Notes: generated by a model not told the origin, from the sequence alone. A DNA stretch of 64,000 bases from Rhodovulum sp. P5 (GCF_002079305.1 NZ_CP015039.1:951501-1015500); one strand, 5' to 3'. Shown: positions 52,322 to 62,158, counted from the first letter of the stretch. Numbers and translations are program-made.

Positions 52322-53731
52322 ATGACCACCGCCACGAAGCCGCGCAAACCGCGTTCCCGCCCTTCCCCCAAAACCGCCACAACGGTCGCAGAACGGGCCA
52401 CGACCGTCAAAACCACAACCGCCACCCCGACGGCGAGCAACGCGGCACTCTGGTCGCGGCGCGACGCCGCGGTCGCCCGCGGCGTGGCCTCTGCCGCCCC
52501 GATCTTTGCAGACCGGGCTGAGAACGCAGAGCTTTGGGATGTCGAAGGCAACCGCTATATCGACTTTGCCGGCGGCATCGCGGTGCTGAACACAGGGCAT
52601 CGTCACCCCAAGGTGGTCGCCGCCGCGAAGGCACAGGAAGACCGGTTCACCCACACTTCTTTCCAGGTCGTGCCGTACGAATCCTACATCGCACTGGCCG
52701 AGAAGCTGAACGCGCTGGCCCCGGGCGATTTCGCGAAGAAGTCCCTTCTGGTGACGACCGGCGCCGAGGCGGTCGAGAACGCCGTCAAGATCGCCCGTGC
52801 CGCCACCGGCCGGCCCGGCGTGATCGCCTTCACGGCCGGCTATCACGGCCGTACGCTGCTGACGCTGGGGCTGACCGGCAAGGTTTCGCCCTACAAGAAA
52901 GACGTAGGCCCGTTCCCGGGTGACCTCTACCGCGTGCCGTTCCCAAGCACGCGCGACAAGATCACCGTCGAGGATTCGCTCCGCGCGCTGGAAATGCTGT
53001 TCCTGACCGATGCGCAACCCGACCGAGTCGCGGCGATCATCCTCGAACCCGTCCTCGGTGAAGGCGGCTATTACCCGGCACCGGCCGAACTTTGGCAGGG
53101 GCTGCGCGCGATCTGCGACCGGCACGGTATCCTGCTGATCGGCGACGAGATCCAGTCGGGTTTCGGCCGCACCGGGACGTGGTTCGCAGTCGAACATTCC
53201 GGCGTCGTTCCCGATCTCATCACAGTGGCGAAAAGCATGGCGGGCGGTTACCCGCTGGCCGGCGTGATCGGCCGGGCCGAGGTGATGGACGCCCTGGCCC
53301 CCGGCGGCCTTGGCGGCACCTATGGCGGAAACCCGGTGGCCTGTGCCGCCGCGCTCGCCGCCATCGAGGCGCTGGACAGCGAGGGGCTGCTGACCCGCTC
53401 CGCCGCCCTGGGCGACACCATGCGCACACGGTTCTCCGAGATCGGCGCAAGGGTCGCGCCGTGGCGGATGTGGGACATCCGCGGCCTTGGCGCGATGCTG
53501 GCGGTGGAATTCGTCACCGATTTCGAAACCGCCGCGCCGGATGCCGCCCTGACCAAGGCAGTTGTGGCGCATGCGCTGAAACGGGGCCTGATCCTGTTGG
53601 CCTGCGGTATGCATGGCAATGCGCTGCGGATCATGGTGCCGCTGACGGCGTCGGACGAGATCATCGAAGAGGGGTTCGCGATCTTCGAAGCGGCCCTGGC
53701 CGACGCCATCGCGGAGACGGCGGCAGCCTGA
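52322..53731 (+). CDS. gabT: 4-aminobutyrate-type aminotransferase
   Basis: A 469-residue class-III PLP aminotransferase with an unusual Thr/Lys/Pro-rich N-terminal extension of about 45 residues (MTTATKPRKPRSRPSPKTA). The body starts WSRRDAAVARGV, with YIDFAGGIAVLNTGHRHPKV, TTGAEAVENAVKIAR, and the Schiff-base lysine in TVAKSMAGGYP (Lys304). It moves the terminal amino group of GABA or related omega-amino acids to 2-oxoglutarate, giving succinic semialdehyde. SD is AGGAGG before ATG 52322. Followed by a terminator, then a second aminotransferase. Confidence 0.88.
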   Translation: MTTATKPRKPRSRPSPKTATTVAERATTVKTTTATPTASNAALWSRRDAAVARGVASAAPIFADRAENAELWDVEGNRYIDFAGGIAVLNTGHRHPKVVAAAKAQEDRFTHTSFQVVPYESYIALAEKLNALAPGDFAKKSLLVTTGAEAVENAVKIARAATGRPGVIAFTAGYHGRTLLTLGLTGKVSPYKKDVGPFPGDLYRVPFPSTRDKITVEDSLRALEMLFLTDAQPDRVAAIILEPVLGEGGYYPAPAELWQGLRAICDRHGILLIGDEIQSGFGRTGTWFAVEHSGVVPDLITVAKSMAGGYPLAGVIGRAEVMDALAPGGLGGTYGGNPVACAAALAAIEALDSEGLLTRSAALGDTMRTRFSEIGARVAPWRMWDIRGLGAMLAVEFVTDFETAAPDAALTKAVVAHALKRGLILLACGMHGNALRIMVPLTASDEIIEEGFAIFEAALADAIAETAAA

Positions 53732-53742
53732 ATCAGACAGAC

Positions 53743-53776
53743 GGGGCGCGCCGCAGCGTGCGCCCCGGTTGCTTTT
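53743..53776 (+). terminator. Intrinsic terminator behind the gabT-like gene
   Basis: GGGGCGC (53743-53749) pairs with GCGCCCC (53760-53766), followed by GGTTGCTTTTT. It would partly separate the first aminotransferase from the downstream genes. Confidence 0.65.
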
Positions 53777-53841
53777 TCCGGCAAGGCAGGCAGGCTGGAG
53801 GGGTGCAAGGCCCGATCGGGCTGCTATCAGAGGATCCGCCG

Positions 53842-55161
53842 ATGTCGCATATCTTTCCCAGGCACACCCGCCAATTGCCACCCGTCGCCGTGTCGGGCGA
53901 TGGCTGTTATCTGATCGACGCCTCGGGCAAGCGATATCTCGACGCGTCCGGCGGCGCCGCGGTGTCCTGCCTCGGCCATTCCGATCAGGCGGTGATCGAC
54001 GCGATCAAGACGCAACTCGACACGCTGGCCTTCGCCCATACCGGGTTCTTCACCTCCGAACCCGCGGAAAAACTCGCCGATCTGCTGATCGCCAATGCAC
54101 CGGCCGGGATCGACCGCGTCTATCTCGTCTCTGGCGGGTCGGAGGCGACGGAGGCCGCGATCAAGCTGGCCCGGCAATACTGGGTCGAGAAGGGGGAGCC
54201 CAAGCGCGGCCGCCTGATCGCCCGCAAGCAAAGCTATCATGGCAACACCATCGGCGCGCTCAGCGCGGGCGGCAACGAGTGGCGCCGCGCGCAGTTCGGC
54301 CCGCTTCTTCTGGATGTCAGCCATATCGACCCCTGCTATGCCTACCGCTATCGCCGCGATGACGAGAGCGCCGAAGACTACGGCAAACGCGCCGCGCAAG
54401 CGCTGGAGGACGAGATCCTGCGGGTCGGCCCCGAAACCGTGATGGCCTTCATGGCGGAACCCGTGGTGGGCGCGACAGCGGGTGCACTTGCGCCAGCGCC
54501 CGGCTATTTCAAGCGGATCCGGGAAATCTGCGATAAATACGGTGTCCTTCTGATCCTTGACGAGGTCATGTGCGGTATGGGCCGCACCGGCACGCTTTTC
54601 GCCTGTGAACAGGATGGCGTGTCGCCCGACATCGTCTGCATCGCCAAGGGGCTGGGCGCGGGCTATCAGCCGATCGGCGCGATGCTTTGTTCCGCCGAGA
54701 TCTATTCCGCCATCGAACAAGGCTCGGGCTTCTTCCAGCATGGCCACACCTATATCGGCCATCCGACTGCCGCGGCCGGCGGGCTTGCCGTGGTCAGTGC
54801 GATCCTCGAGCGTGGACTCGTGCCGCGGGTGCAGGCTCAGGGCGAGAAACTGGCGACCAAGCTTGCCGAGCGGTTCGAGCAGCACCCCCATGTGGGCGAT
54901 CTGCGCGGGCGGGGCCTGTTCCGCGGCATCGAACTGGTCGAGGACCGCGCGACCAAAGCACCCTTCGATCCATCGCGCGGTGTTGCGGGCAAGATCAAGA
55001 AGGCGGCCTTTGAAGAGGGACTGATCTGCTACCCGATGTCGGGCACAATCGACGGGCGGCAGGGCGATCATATCCTGTTGGCGCCTCCCTTCATCGTTGA
55101 AGACGACCAACTCGACGAACTGATCGACAAGCTGTCACGCGCCATCGCGGCGGTGATCTGA
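53842..55161 (+). CDS. Class-III aminotransferase, second copy
   Basis: A 439-residue PLP enzyme, distinct from the preceding one: MSHIFPRHTRQLPPVAVSGDGCYLIDASGKRYLDASGGAAVS, SGGSEATEAAIKLARQY, LDEVMCGMGRTGTLFACEQDGV, Lys269 in CIAKGLGAGYQPIGA, and C-terminal GRQGDHILLAPPFIV. This subgroup (often labelled aspartate aminotransferase family) acts on omega-amino compounds with pyruvate or similar acceptors. It may use the amine made by the decarboxylase. ATG 53842 follows AGAGGA. A carboxymuconolactone-decarboxylase-like gene follows after 29 bases. Confidence 0.86.
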   Translation: MSHIFPRHTRQLPPVAVSGDGCYLIDASGKRYLDASGGAAVSCLGHSDQAVIDAIKTQLDTLAFAHTGFFTSEPAEKLADLLIANAPAGIDRVYLVSGGSEATEAAIKLARQYWVEKGEPKRGRLIARKQSYHGNTIGALSAGGNEWRRAQFGPLLLDVSHIDPCYAYRYRRDDESAEDYGKRAAQALEDEILRVGPETVMAFMAEPVVGATAGALAPAPGYFKRIREICDKYGVLLILDEVMCGMGRTGTLFACEQDGVSPDIVCIAKGLGAGYQPIGAMLCSAEIYSAIEQGSGFFQHGHTYIGHPTAAAGGLAVVSAILERGLVPRVQAQGEKLATKLAERFEQHPHVGDLRGRGLFRGIELVEDRATKAPFDPSRGVAGKIKKAAFEEGLICYPMSGTIDGRQGDHILLAPPFIVEDDQLDELIDKLSRAIAAVI

Positions 55162-55190
55162 CGCAACGGCGAGCGGATGTGAGGCACAGA

Positions 55191-55745
55191 ATGTCAGAGA
55201 TTTCCGATTTCGCCCCGATCAGCGACGCTGGCTGGCCCGAAGCGGTGGAGGACCTGCGCACGGGTTTTGCCGGCGGGCTGAACGTCTATCGCACGATGGC
55301 GCATCACCCCGCGCTTCTGCGCGCCTGGGCGCCTTTGCGCGAGCATGTCGTGAACCGCTCGGCCCTGGGCAAGGAACGGCTTGAAGTCGTCATCCTGCGC
55401 ACCGGTTTCCGGCTGGGGTCCGATTATGAATGGGCGCAGCATGTGGTTCGGGCGCGGGCCTGCGGGTTGGACGATGCGCGCATCCGGGCGGTCAAAGGCC
55501 CGCTTAAGGACATGAACGCAGGCGACCGCCTGCTTGCCGGCGCCGTGGACGAGTTGTTCGCAGACAAGGCACTCAGCGCAACGACGCAAACCGATCTTGT
55601 CGCGGGCTTCGGCAAGGCCGGCATGCTCGACCTGATCGCGACCGTGGGGTTCTACAGCACGCTTGGCTACATGCTGAACAGCTGCGGCACACCGCTGGAC
55701 GATGACATCGCCGCCGAACTGGCCGCACACCCCCTGCCCGGCTGA
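55191..55745 (+). CDS. Carboxymuconolactone decarboxylase/AhpD-like protein
   Basis: A 184-residue protein of the CMD fold: helix GGLNVYRTMAHHPALLRAWAPLREHVV, LGKERLEVVILRTGFRLGSDYEWAQHVVRARACGLDDARIRAV, and FYSTLGYMLNSCG. The family motif E-W-x-x-H is present but the CxxC redox pair of AhpD is absent, so a lyase, hydrolase or scaffold function is more likely than peroxidase. Many such proteins are annotated in catabolic operons with no proven reaction. ATG 55191 is favoured over the upstream ATG at 55179. Confidence 0.82.
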   Translation: MSEISDFAPISDAGWPEAVEDLRTGFAGGLNVYRTMAHHPALLRAWAPLREHVVNRSALGKERLEVVILRTGFRLGSDYEWAQHVVRARACGLDDARIRAVKGPLKDMNAGDRLLAGAVDELFADKALSATTQTDLVAGFGKAGMLDLIATVGFYSTLGYMLNSCGTPLDDDIAAELAAHPLPG

Positions 55746-55845
55746 GCCGATGGAACAGGTCCGCCGCGGGGCCCGTTGAACTGTGAGAGACACCTGCCCG
55801 GCGGCGCCGCATCCGCGCCCCGGCCGACAAGAGGATGAAGACCCA

Positions 55846-57324
55846 ATGCTGGACGACCAGACCAACCTGTCCAATTTGCTGAACGATCCCGATCTGCTGG
55901 CGACGAAGGCATATCTGGCCGGCGAGTGGAGCGATGCAGACGATGGGGCGACCTTCGCCGTCACCAACCCCGCCCGCGGCGACGGGATTGCCCATGTTGC
56001 CGATCTGACCCGGGCAGAGACCGCCCGCGCCATCGATGCCGCCTACGCCGCGCAGAAAGACTGGGCCACCTGGACCGGCAAGGAACGCGCGGCCGTCCTG
56101 CGCAAATGGTACGACCTGATGGTCGCCCATGCCGATGACCTTGCCACGATCCTGACCGCCGAGCAGGGCAAGCCCCATGCCGAGGCGCGTGGAGAGATCC
56201 TTTACGGGGCCTCCTTCATCGAATGGTTCGCGGAGGAGGCCAAGCGGGTCTATGGCGAAACCGTCCCCGGCCACCAGCGCGACAAGCGCATCACCGTGAT
56301 CAAGCAGCCGATCGGCGTGGCCGCCTCGATCACGCCGTGGAACTTCCCCAACGCGATGATCACCCGCAAGGCCGGGCCGGCACTGGCCGCCGGCTGCGCC
56401 TTTGTTGCGCGGCCCGCCGCCGAAACACCGCTTTCGGCGCTTGCGCTTGGGGTTCTGGCGGATCGCGCCGGAATTCCCAAGGGTGTTTTGTCGATCATCC
56501 CGTCCTCGCGTTCCTCCGATATCGGCAAGGAGTTCTGCGAGAACCCCAAGGTCCGCAAGCTGACCTTTACCGGCTCGACCGAGGTGGGTCGTATCCTGCT
56601 GAAACAGGCGGCCGACCAGGTCATGAAATGCTCGATGGAACTGGGCGGCAACGCGCCCTTCATCGTCTTCGATGACGCCGATCTGGACGCGGCGGTCGAG
56701 GGGGCGATGATCTCCAAGTACCGCAACAACGGGCAGACCTGTGTCTGCGCCAACAGGATTTATGTGCAGGCCGGGGTCTATGACGCCTTCGCCGAGAAAC
56801 TTGCCGCCGCGGTCGCGAAAATGCCGGTGGGTGATGGGCTGTCGGGCGACGCCCAGCTTGGGCCGTTGATCAACGACGCCGCGGTGGAGAAGGTGGAAGA
56901 ACACATCGCCGACGCAGTGTCGAAGGGCGGGTCGGTCATGACCGGCGGCAAGCGGCATGCCCTTGGCGGCACCTTCTTCGAACCCACCATCGTCACCGGC
57001 GCCACGCGCGAGATGGCGTTTGCCAAAGAGGAAACCTTCGGCCCCCTTGCGCCGCTTTTCCGGTTCGAGACCGTGGACGAGGTGATCGAGTTGGCCAACG
57101 ACACGATCTTCGGGCTGGCGGCCTATTTCTACGCGCGCGATCTGTCCCGCGTGACGAAAGTGCAGGAGGCGCTGGAATACGGCATGGTCGGCGTAAACAC
57201 CGGCCTGATCTCGACCGAGGTCGCCCCCTTCGGCGGGGTCAAGCAGTCCGGTCTCGGCCGGGAGGGAAGCCACCACGGCATGGATGAGTTCCTGGAGATG
57301 AAATACATCTGCACCGCGGTGTAA
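55846..57324 (+). CDS. gabD: NAD(P)-dependent succinate-semialdehyde dehydrogenase
   Basis: A 492-residue aldehyde dehydrogenase with catalytic Cys299 in NNGQTCVCANRIYV, Glu265 in SMELGGNAPFIV, ITPWNFPNAMITRKAGPALAAGC and TFTGSTEVGR. The extra Cys in TCVC is typical of GabD-like enzymes. It oxidises succinic semialdehyde to succinate. It completes the right-pointing operon: aminotransferase output aldehydes would be its substrate. Ends 36 bases before a convergent TAXI receptor gene. Confidence 0.9.
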   Translation: MLDDQTNLSNLLNDPDLLATKAYLAGEWSDADDGATFAVTNPARGDGIAHVADLTRAETARAIDAAYAAQKDWATWTGKERAAVLRKWYDLMVAHADDLATILTAEQGKPHAEARGEILYGASFIEWFAEEAKRVYGETVPGHQRDKRITVIKQPIGVAASITPWNFPNAMITRKAGPALAAGCAFVARPAAETPLSALALGVLADRAGIPKGVLSIIPSSRSSDIGKEFCENPKVRKLTFTGSTEVGRILLKQAADQVMKCSMELGGNAPFIVFDDADLDAAVEGAMISKYRNNGQTCVCANRIYVQAGVYDAFAEKLAAAVAKMPVGDGLSGDAQLGPLINDAAVEKVEEHIADAVSKGGSVMTGGKRHALGGTFFEPTIVTGATREMAFAKEETFGPLAPLFRFETVDEVIELANDTIFGLAAYFYARDLSRVTKVQEALEYGMVGVNTGLISTEVAPFGGVKQSGLGREGSHHGMDEFLEMKYICTAV

Positions 57325-57359
57325 GTAGTACCGGCGGTGCAAGTCCCGGGTGGGCCGCC

Positions 57360-58361
57360 CTACGGTCGCAGCCCGGCCTCTTCATAGAACCGGCGGGCTG
57401 CCCCATGAAGCGGGGCAGTCAGCCCGTCGTGCAACATCTGTCCGGTGTCGAATTCCGCGAAAGACGGGTGGCGGGCCCGAAACTCCGCCAATCCGTCCAC
57501 CAATGCCTCGGCCACGGTCCGCACGGCCGCCGGCGGGGTTCGTGACGTTGTCACGAGCGTCGCGGCCAGCGCAAACGTATCGACACTTGAGGTTTGGCCC
57601 GGATAGGTCCCGCCGGGAATTGCATAGCGGAAGAAAAACGGGTGCTCCGCGACAAGCCGGTCTGAAATCTCCCGGTCCACCGGAACAAGGATGATGTCGC
57701 AGGACGACAGGATATCTTCTACCGCGAGATTGGGATGGGCAATCACCAACACCGCCGCGTCGATATCCCCGTCACACAACGCCTTGGCCAGCTCCGTCGC
57801 CCTCAGGTCGGCGATATGGGCGAAGTCGGCAGCGCCCCACCCCATTTCCGCCATTACCATTTCCATCGTGGCACGCCCACCTGACCCCAAGGGACCGATG
57901 CTCACCCGCTTGCCAACAATGTCGGACAGACGTGCGATCCCGCTCGTGCCGCGGGCAAGGATCGAGAACGGCTCTGGGTACAGTGACATGACAGAGCGCA
58001 GGGACCGGTCGGGACCGCGCCCTTCGAACACATCCGTTCCGTTCACGGCGTGGAACTGCCAATCCGACTGGACGATGGCAAACCCTGCATCGCCCCGCCG
58101 CAGCGCCTGAAGGTTCTCGATCGAACCGCCGCTTGCCTGGGTCAGGCAGCGCACCCCCGACGTCCAGCGGCGGGCGTTCACCAGCGCGCAGATCGTGCCG
58201 CCCGCGTAGTAATAGACCCCGCTGCGGTCACCGGTGAACAGTGTGACAAGCCGGGGCGGCACATTGCCCGCCCCTTGGGCCGACAGCGCATAGAATGACA
58301 GGGCAAGAACCAGAAGCGCGCGGGTGAAAACCGTCTTTCGCAAGGCATTGGCGAGCAACAT
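57360..58361 (-). CDS. Second TAXI-family solute receptor, orphan
   Basis: A 333-residue protein with a signal-peptide-like N-terminus (residues 10-31 hydrophobic, MLLANALRKTVFTRALLVLALSFYALSAQGAG) and the TAXI pattern TLFTGDRSGVYYYAGGTICALVNARR, QSDWQFHAVNG, VSIGPLGSGGRATMEM and C-terminal LHGAARRFYEEAGLRP. It resembles the receptor at 50437 but is clearly divergent. No permease lies beside it, so it may share the TRAP permease of this locus or act with one elsewhere. ATG 58361; the longer frame overlaps the divergent channel gene. Confidence 0.88.
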   Translation of the reverse strand: MLLANALRKTVFTRALLVLALSFYALSAQGAGNVPPRLVTLFTGDRSGVYYYAGGTICALVNARRWTSGVRCLTQASGGSIENLQALRRGDAGFAIVQSDWQFHAVNGTDVFEGRGPDRSLRSVMSLYPEPFSILARGTSGIARLSDIVGKRVSIGPLGSGGRATMEMVMAEMGWGAADFAHIADLRATELAKALCDGDIDAAVLVIAHPNLAVEDILSSCDIILVPVDREISDRLVAEHPFFFRYAIPGGTYPGQTSSVDTFALAATLVTTSRTPPAAVRTVAEALVDGLAEFRARHPSFAEFDTGQMLHDGLTAPLHGAARRFYEEAGLRP

Positions 58362-58500
58362 CCTGGCATGTCCTTCAGGCAGTTCCGGAACCGGAACGAG
58401 GTTAACAAGGCAGGCGAGAAAGGAAAGCCTGCACCTGACATGTTGCCTCCAGCCCGACTTCGGAGAAATACTGAAGATATCGGGGGGTGCCGGGGGCCTC

Positions 58501-59865
58501 ATGGAAAGCTATCAGCGACTGATCGACGTCATTTCTCTGGAAAACCTGCATATGCGGGCAGAGCATTGGGCTCTGACGCGGTTGCTGGTCCGGGAAACGC
58601 TGCTCCAAGTCGCGGTTCTGGTCGCGGTCATGGCGCTTTGCCTTCTGGTCGCACGCATGGCGCGCCCGCGTGTCCGGCGGCTTGTCGGTTGGAAGGGGCT
58701 GCGGCGCCGGTCGCGGCGAAACCTGCGCGGCGCCCTCGTGGAACTCGCCGCCCCGATCCTTGGTCTGCCGATCATCGGCGCGCTGGCCTTCGGGGCCCGC
58801 CTGTCCGGTCTGCCAAACGGTCTGATGATCGTCGCGCTTCAACTGCTGCTGGCATGGATTGTCATCCGGCTGCTGTCGCAGGTCATTGGCACCGCATTCT
58901 GGTCCCGCTTGGCCTTTGCCGTGGCCTATTTCATTGCCGCGGCCAGCATTCTCGGCTTTCTCGAATCGCTGATCGTTGGGCTTGACCGGCTGGACGTCAC
59001 CTTTGCATCGATCCACCTGTCCGCACTCGACCTTCTGCGCGGGATGGTGCAACTCGCTGTCCTGGTCTGGGCGGCCCTTGTGATCGCCCAACTGGGCGAG
59101 AACTATGTCCAAGGCGCACGCGGCATGGCGCCGTCCCTGCGGGTTCTGACCGGAAAGCTGCTGCGGCTCGGGCTGGTTGCCACCGCGTTGCTCATCGCCC
59201 TTACGAATATCGGCATCGACATCACCGCCTTCGCACTGGTCACCGGCGCCCTCGGGGTCGCCCTCGGCTTCGGCATGCAGAAGACGGTGTCCAACCTCAT
59301 CAGCGGGCTGCTCCTGCTGATCGATCGGTCGATCAAACCCGGGGACGTCCTTGAACTGACCGATCCCGGCAACCGCAACGTCCAACTCTTCGGCTGGGTG
59401 ACGGCGCTGAACGCACGCTACGTGTCTCTGACCACGCGCGATGGGACCGAATGGCTCGTCCCGAACGAAGAGCTTATCTCGCAACGGATCGTCAACTGGT
59501 CCTACAATCACCAACGATTGCGCTTGCTGACACCGATTGCGATCTCGTTCGACTGCGATGTTCGCCTGGCCATGGAGATCGCGGTGAAAGCGGCCCGCAA
59601 GACGCCCCGCGTCCTGCAAGACCCCGCGCCGGTCTGCCGTTTGATGAGCTTCGGTGACAGCTGTGTGAACCTGGAACTGCGGTTCTGGATCGAAGATCCC
59701 ACGAACGGGATCATCAATGTGCGAAGCGATGTGCTGGTGTCGGTGTGGGACGAGTTCCGGGCAAACGGCATCCGGACCCGCCTTGGGCATCGCGATCTTT
59801 TCATCAAGGGCGACTCGGAACTCACGGTCCGCATGGTCCCCGCGTCGGACGGCCAATCCACCTAG
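58501..59865 (+). CDS. MscS-family mechanosensitive channel
   Basis: A 454-residue membrane protein: several N-terminal helices (about 30-52, 80-100, 108-128, 136-160, 180-200), then the MscS pore and beta domain with ITAFALVTGALGVALGFGMQKTVSNLISGLLLLIDRSIKPGDVLEL and GRV-like GWVTALNARYVSLTTRDGTEWLVPNEELISQRIVNWSY. It opens under membrane tension to release solutes. ATG 58501 fits the domain start and removes overlap with the divergent receptor gene. Confidence 0.9.
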   Translation: MESYQRLIDVISLENLHMRAEHWALTRLLVRETLLQVAVLVAVMALCLLVARMARPRVRRLVGWKGLRRRSRRNLRGALVELAAPILGLPIIGALAFGARLSGLPNGLMIVALQLLLAWIVIRLLSQVIGTAFWSRLAFAVAYFIAAASILGFLESLIVGLDRLDVTFASIHLSALDLLRGMVQLAVLVWAALVIAQLGENYVQGARGMAPSLRVLTGKLLRLGLVATALLIALTNIGIDITAFALVTGALGVALGFGMQKTVSNLISGLLLLIDRSIKPGDVLELTDPGNRNVQLFGWVTALNARYVSLTTRDGTEWLVPNEELISQRIVNWSYNHQRLRLLTPIAISFDCDVRLAMEIAVKAARKTPRVLQDPAPVCRLMSFGDSCVNLELRFWIEDPTNGIINVRSDVLVSVWDEFRANGIRTRLGHRDLFIKGDSELTVRMVPASDGQST

Positions 59866-60027
59866 ACGGCAAGCGTCGGAGATTTGAAAAGGGGGGCGGT
59901 CATTCAGACAAGAGTTTCGGCGCAGGGCCGGAATATGGCCCGCAGCTTGCCCTCACTAAATAGCGACGGAAAAAACAAGGCGCTGCGCACCATACCGCGA
60001 ATAGACTGATCGTCTAAATGAGATAGA

Positions 60028-60102
60028 TGGTGCCGCAGGGGAGGATTGAACTCCCGACCTCACCCTTACCAAGGGTGCGCTCTACCACTGAGCTACTGCG
60101 GC
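60028..60102 (-). tRNA. tRNA-Thr (GGT)
   Basis: On the minus strand GCCGCAG pairs with CTGCGGC, the anticodon loop TTGGTAA gives GGU, the T arm contains GAGTTCAATCC and CCA is encoded. Confidence 0.95.
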
Positions 60103-60190
60103 CTCTCGTGTGGGCGGCTGATTAGACGCTATCGCGCCGCGACGCAAGCGCTATCTGGACGGTTTTTTTCCGCTACGCTAGAGAAGGGGC

Positions 60191-60331
60191 ATGGCAGAAA
60201 AGACCCCGAAAAAGAGCCGCCCGAAAGCGGAGAACCCGCGGCAGGAACGTCTCAAGCAGGCGTTGAGGGCCAATCTGGCAAGGCGCAAGGCGCAAACCCG
60301 CGCGCGCAAGGGGCAGGACGAGCAGAACTGA
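60191..60331 (+). CDS. Small basic protein upstream of murA
   Basis: A 46-residue, Lys/Arg-rich frame ([20 protein letters not shown] at its start) with GAGAAGGGG before ATG 60191. Its stop overlaps the murA start by one base (TGATG), so the genes are translationally coupled. The highly basic composition suggests RNA or DNA binding. I recall similar tiny proteins annotated next to murA in this bacterial group but cannot verify. It is too short to be found by length-based gene calling. Confidence 0.65.
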   Translation: MAEKTPKKSRPKAENPRQERLKQALRANLARRKAQTRARKGQDEQN

Positions 60332-61599
60332 TGGACAAGATCGTGATCCGCGGCGGTGTGCCGCTCAAGGGAGACATCCCTATAGCCGGGGCCAAGAATG
60401 CCTGCCTCGCCCTGATGCCGGCGACGTTGCTGACAGATGCGCCGCTGACGCTGATGAATGCGCCGCGACTGTCGGACATCCGGACGATGACGACGCTTCT
60501 TCAATCGCTTGGCGCGGAAGTGTCGACCCTGCATCGGGGCAAGGTGCTTGCCCTTTCCTCCCATGACCTGACGAGCGAGCGCGCCGAATATGACATCGTG
60601 CGCAAGATGCGCGCCTCGATCCTTGTGCTCGGGCCGCTGCTGGCCCGGACCGGGCGGGCGGAGGTCTCGCTTCCCGGCGGATGTGCCATCGGGGCGCGGC
60701 CGGTCGATCTGCATCTCAAGGCGCTGGAGGCGATGGGCGCGGAACTGGACCTGCGCGATGGCTATGTCCATGCAAAGGCGCCGGGCGGCCTGAAAGGGGC
60801 CGTGGTCGAGTTTCCCCATGTCTCGGTCGGGGCGACTGAAAATGCGCTGATGGCGGCCACGCTGGCCAAGGGCACCACGGTGCTGAAACGTGCGGCGCGA
60901 GAGCCGGAGATCGTGGACCTTGCCCGCTGCCTGCGCGCCATGGGCGCCCAGGTCGAAGGCGAAGGCACCGACACGATCACCGTTCAGGGCGTCAGCGCGC
61001 TGGGCGGGGCAACGCATCGCGTCGTCACGGACCGGATCGAGCTTGGCACCTATATGCTGGCCCCTGCTATCACGGGCGGCGACGTGACCTGCCTTGGTGG
61101 GCGGCTGGACCTTGTCCCCGCCTTCGCCGAGAAACTCGACGCGGCCGGTGTCTCGGTTGAAGAGACCGACAGGGGTGTCCGCGTGTCCCGCAAGAATGGC
61201 GGGATCGGCGCGGTCGATGTTGCGACCGAACCCTTCCCCGGCTTTCCAACCGACCTGCAGGCGCAGATGATGGCCCTATTGTGCACGGCAGACGGGGTCA
61301 GCCATCTGGAGGAAACGATCTTCGAAAACCGGTTCATGCACGCGCCCGAACTGATCCGGATGGGTGCTCGGATCGACGTGGCGGGCGGCACCGCGACGGT
61401 GACAGGTGTCGAACGCTTGAAAGGCGCGCCGGTCATGGCGACGGATCTGCGTGCCAGCGTTTCGCTGATTCTGGCGGGTCTGGCGGCAGAGGGCGAAACG
61501 GTTGTCAGCCGTGTCTATCACCTCGACCGCGGCTACGAGAAGGTGGAGAGCAAGCTTGGCGCCTGCGGGGCGCGGATCGAACGGGTCGACGACGAATGA
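60331..61599 (+). CDS. murA: UDP-N-acetylglucosamine 1-carboxyvinyltransferase
   Basis: The 422-residue protein is a canonical Mur[18 protein letters not shown] (Lys/Asn of the substrate loop), [15 protein letters not shown] with the PEP cysteine Cys118, [19 protein letters not shown] and [14 protein letters not shown]. It makes UDP-GlcNAc-enolpyruvate, the first committed step of peptidoglycan synthesis, in the cytoplasm. Compare with the divergent paralog at 30098. It overlaps the next gene by four bases. Cysteine at 118 predicts fosfomycin sensitivity of this enzyme. Confidence 0.97.
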   Translation: MDKIVIRGGVPLKGDIPIAGAKNACLALMPATLLTDAPLTLMNAPRLSDIRTMTTLLQSLGAEVSTLHRGKVLALSSHDLTSERAEYDIVRKMRASILVLGPLLARTGRAEVSLPGGCAIGARPVDLHLKALEAMGAELDLRDGYVHAKAPGGLKGAVVEFPHVSVGATENALMAATLAKGTTVLKRAAREPEIVDLARCLRAMGAQVEGEGTDTITVQGVSALGGATHRVVTDRIELGTYMLAPAITGGDVTCLGGRLDLVPAFAEKLDAAGVSVEETDRGVRVSRKNGGIGAVDVATEPFPGFPTDLQAQMMALLCTADGVSHLEETIFENRFMHAPELIRMGARIDVAGGTATVTGVERLKGAPVMATDLRASVSLILAGLAAEGETVVSRVYHLDRGYEKVESKLGACGARIERVDDE

Positions 61600-62072
61600 C
61601 GCAGGATGCGAGCTTTCAGGACGGAGCCGAGGAGCCGCTGCGGCTGGTGGCGCTCGACGCCGATGACCTTCAGGTGATCTCGGCCCTTGCGCAGGATGCC
61701 GTCCTGCCGGTGACCGAAATGACTTGGGACCGGCGTTCACGGCGGTTTTCGATGCTGTTGAACCGGTTCCGCTGGGAAGATCGGACGGCGGCGGAACGGC
61801 GCGGGCGACCGGTGGAACGGGTCCGGTCGGTGCTGAGCGTGAGTGGCGTCGACCATGTGGCCAGCCAGGGGTTCGACCGCCGCGATGACGACCTTGTCCT
61901 GTCGCTTCTCTCGGTCACGTTCGAGGCCGGCGAAGACGGCGCCGGGCGTGTCGCGCTGACACTCGCCGGGGACGGGGCCATCGCGGTCGATGTCGAATGC
62001 CTTGAGGTGACCCTGACCGACGTCACCCGCCCCTATGCGGCGCCGTCAGGCAAGACACCGGAGCATCGCTGA
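61596..62072 (+). CDS. DUF2948-family protein
   Basis: A 158-residue protein with [47 protein letters not shown], the conserved start of an alphaproteobacterial family of unknown function that is regularly found with hisD. The fold appears alpha/beta. The start ATG lies in a four-base overlap with murA. No catalytic motif is known. Only its conserved neighbourhood hints at a housekeeping role. Confidence 0.85.
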   Translation: MTQDASFQDGAEEPLRLVALDADDLQVISALAQDAVLPVTEMTWDRRSRRFSMLLNRFRWEDRTAAERRGRPVERVRSVLSVSGVDHVASQGFDRRDDDLVLSLLSVTFEAGEDGAGRVALTLAGDGAIAVDVECLEVTLTDVTRPYAAPSGKTPEHR

Positions 62073-62158
62073 GCCCCCGTCCGCACACCGACGCTTTGGG
62101 GTGTTCACCCTCCCCGCGATTGCCGCTACACAGAACGGGACAGTTTGCGAGGGACAAG

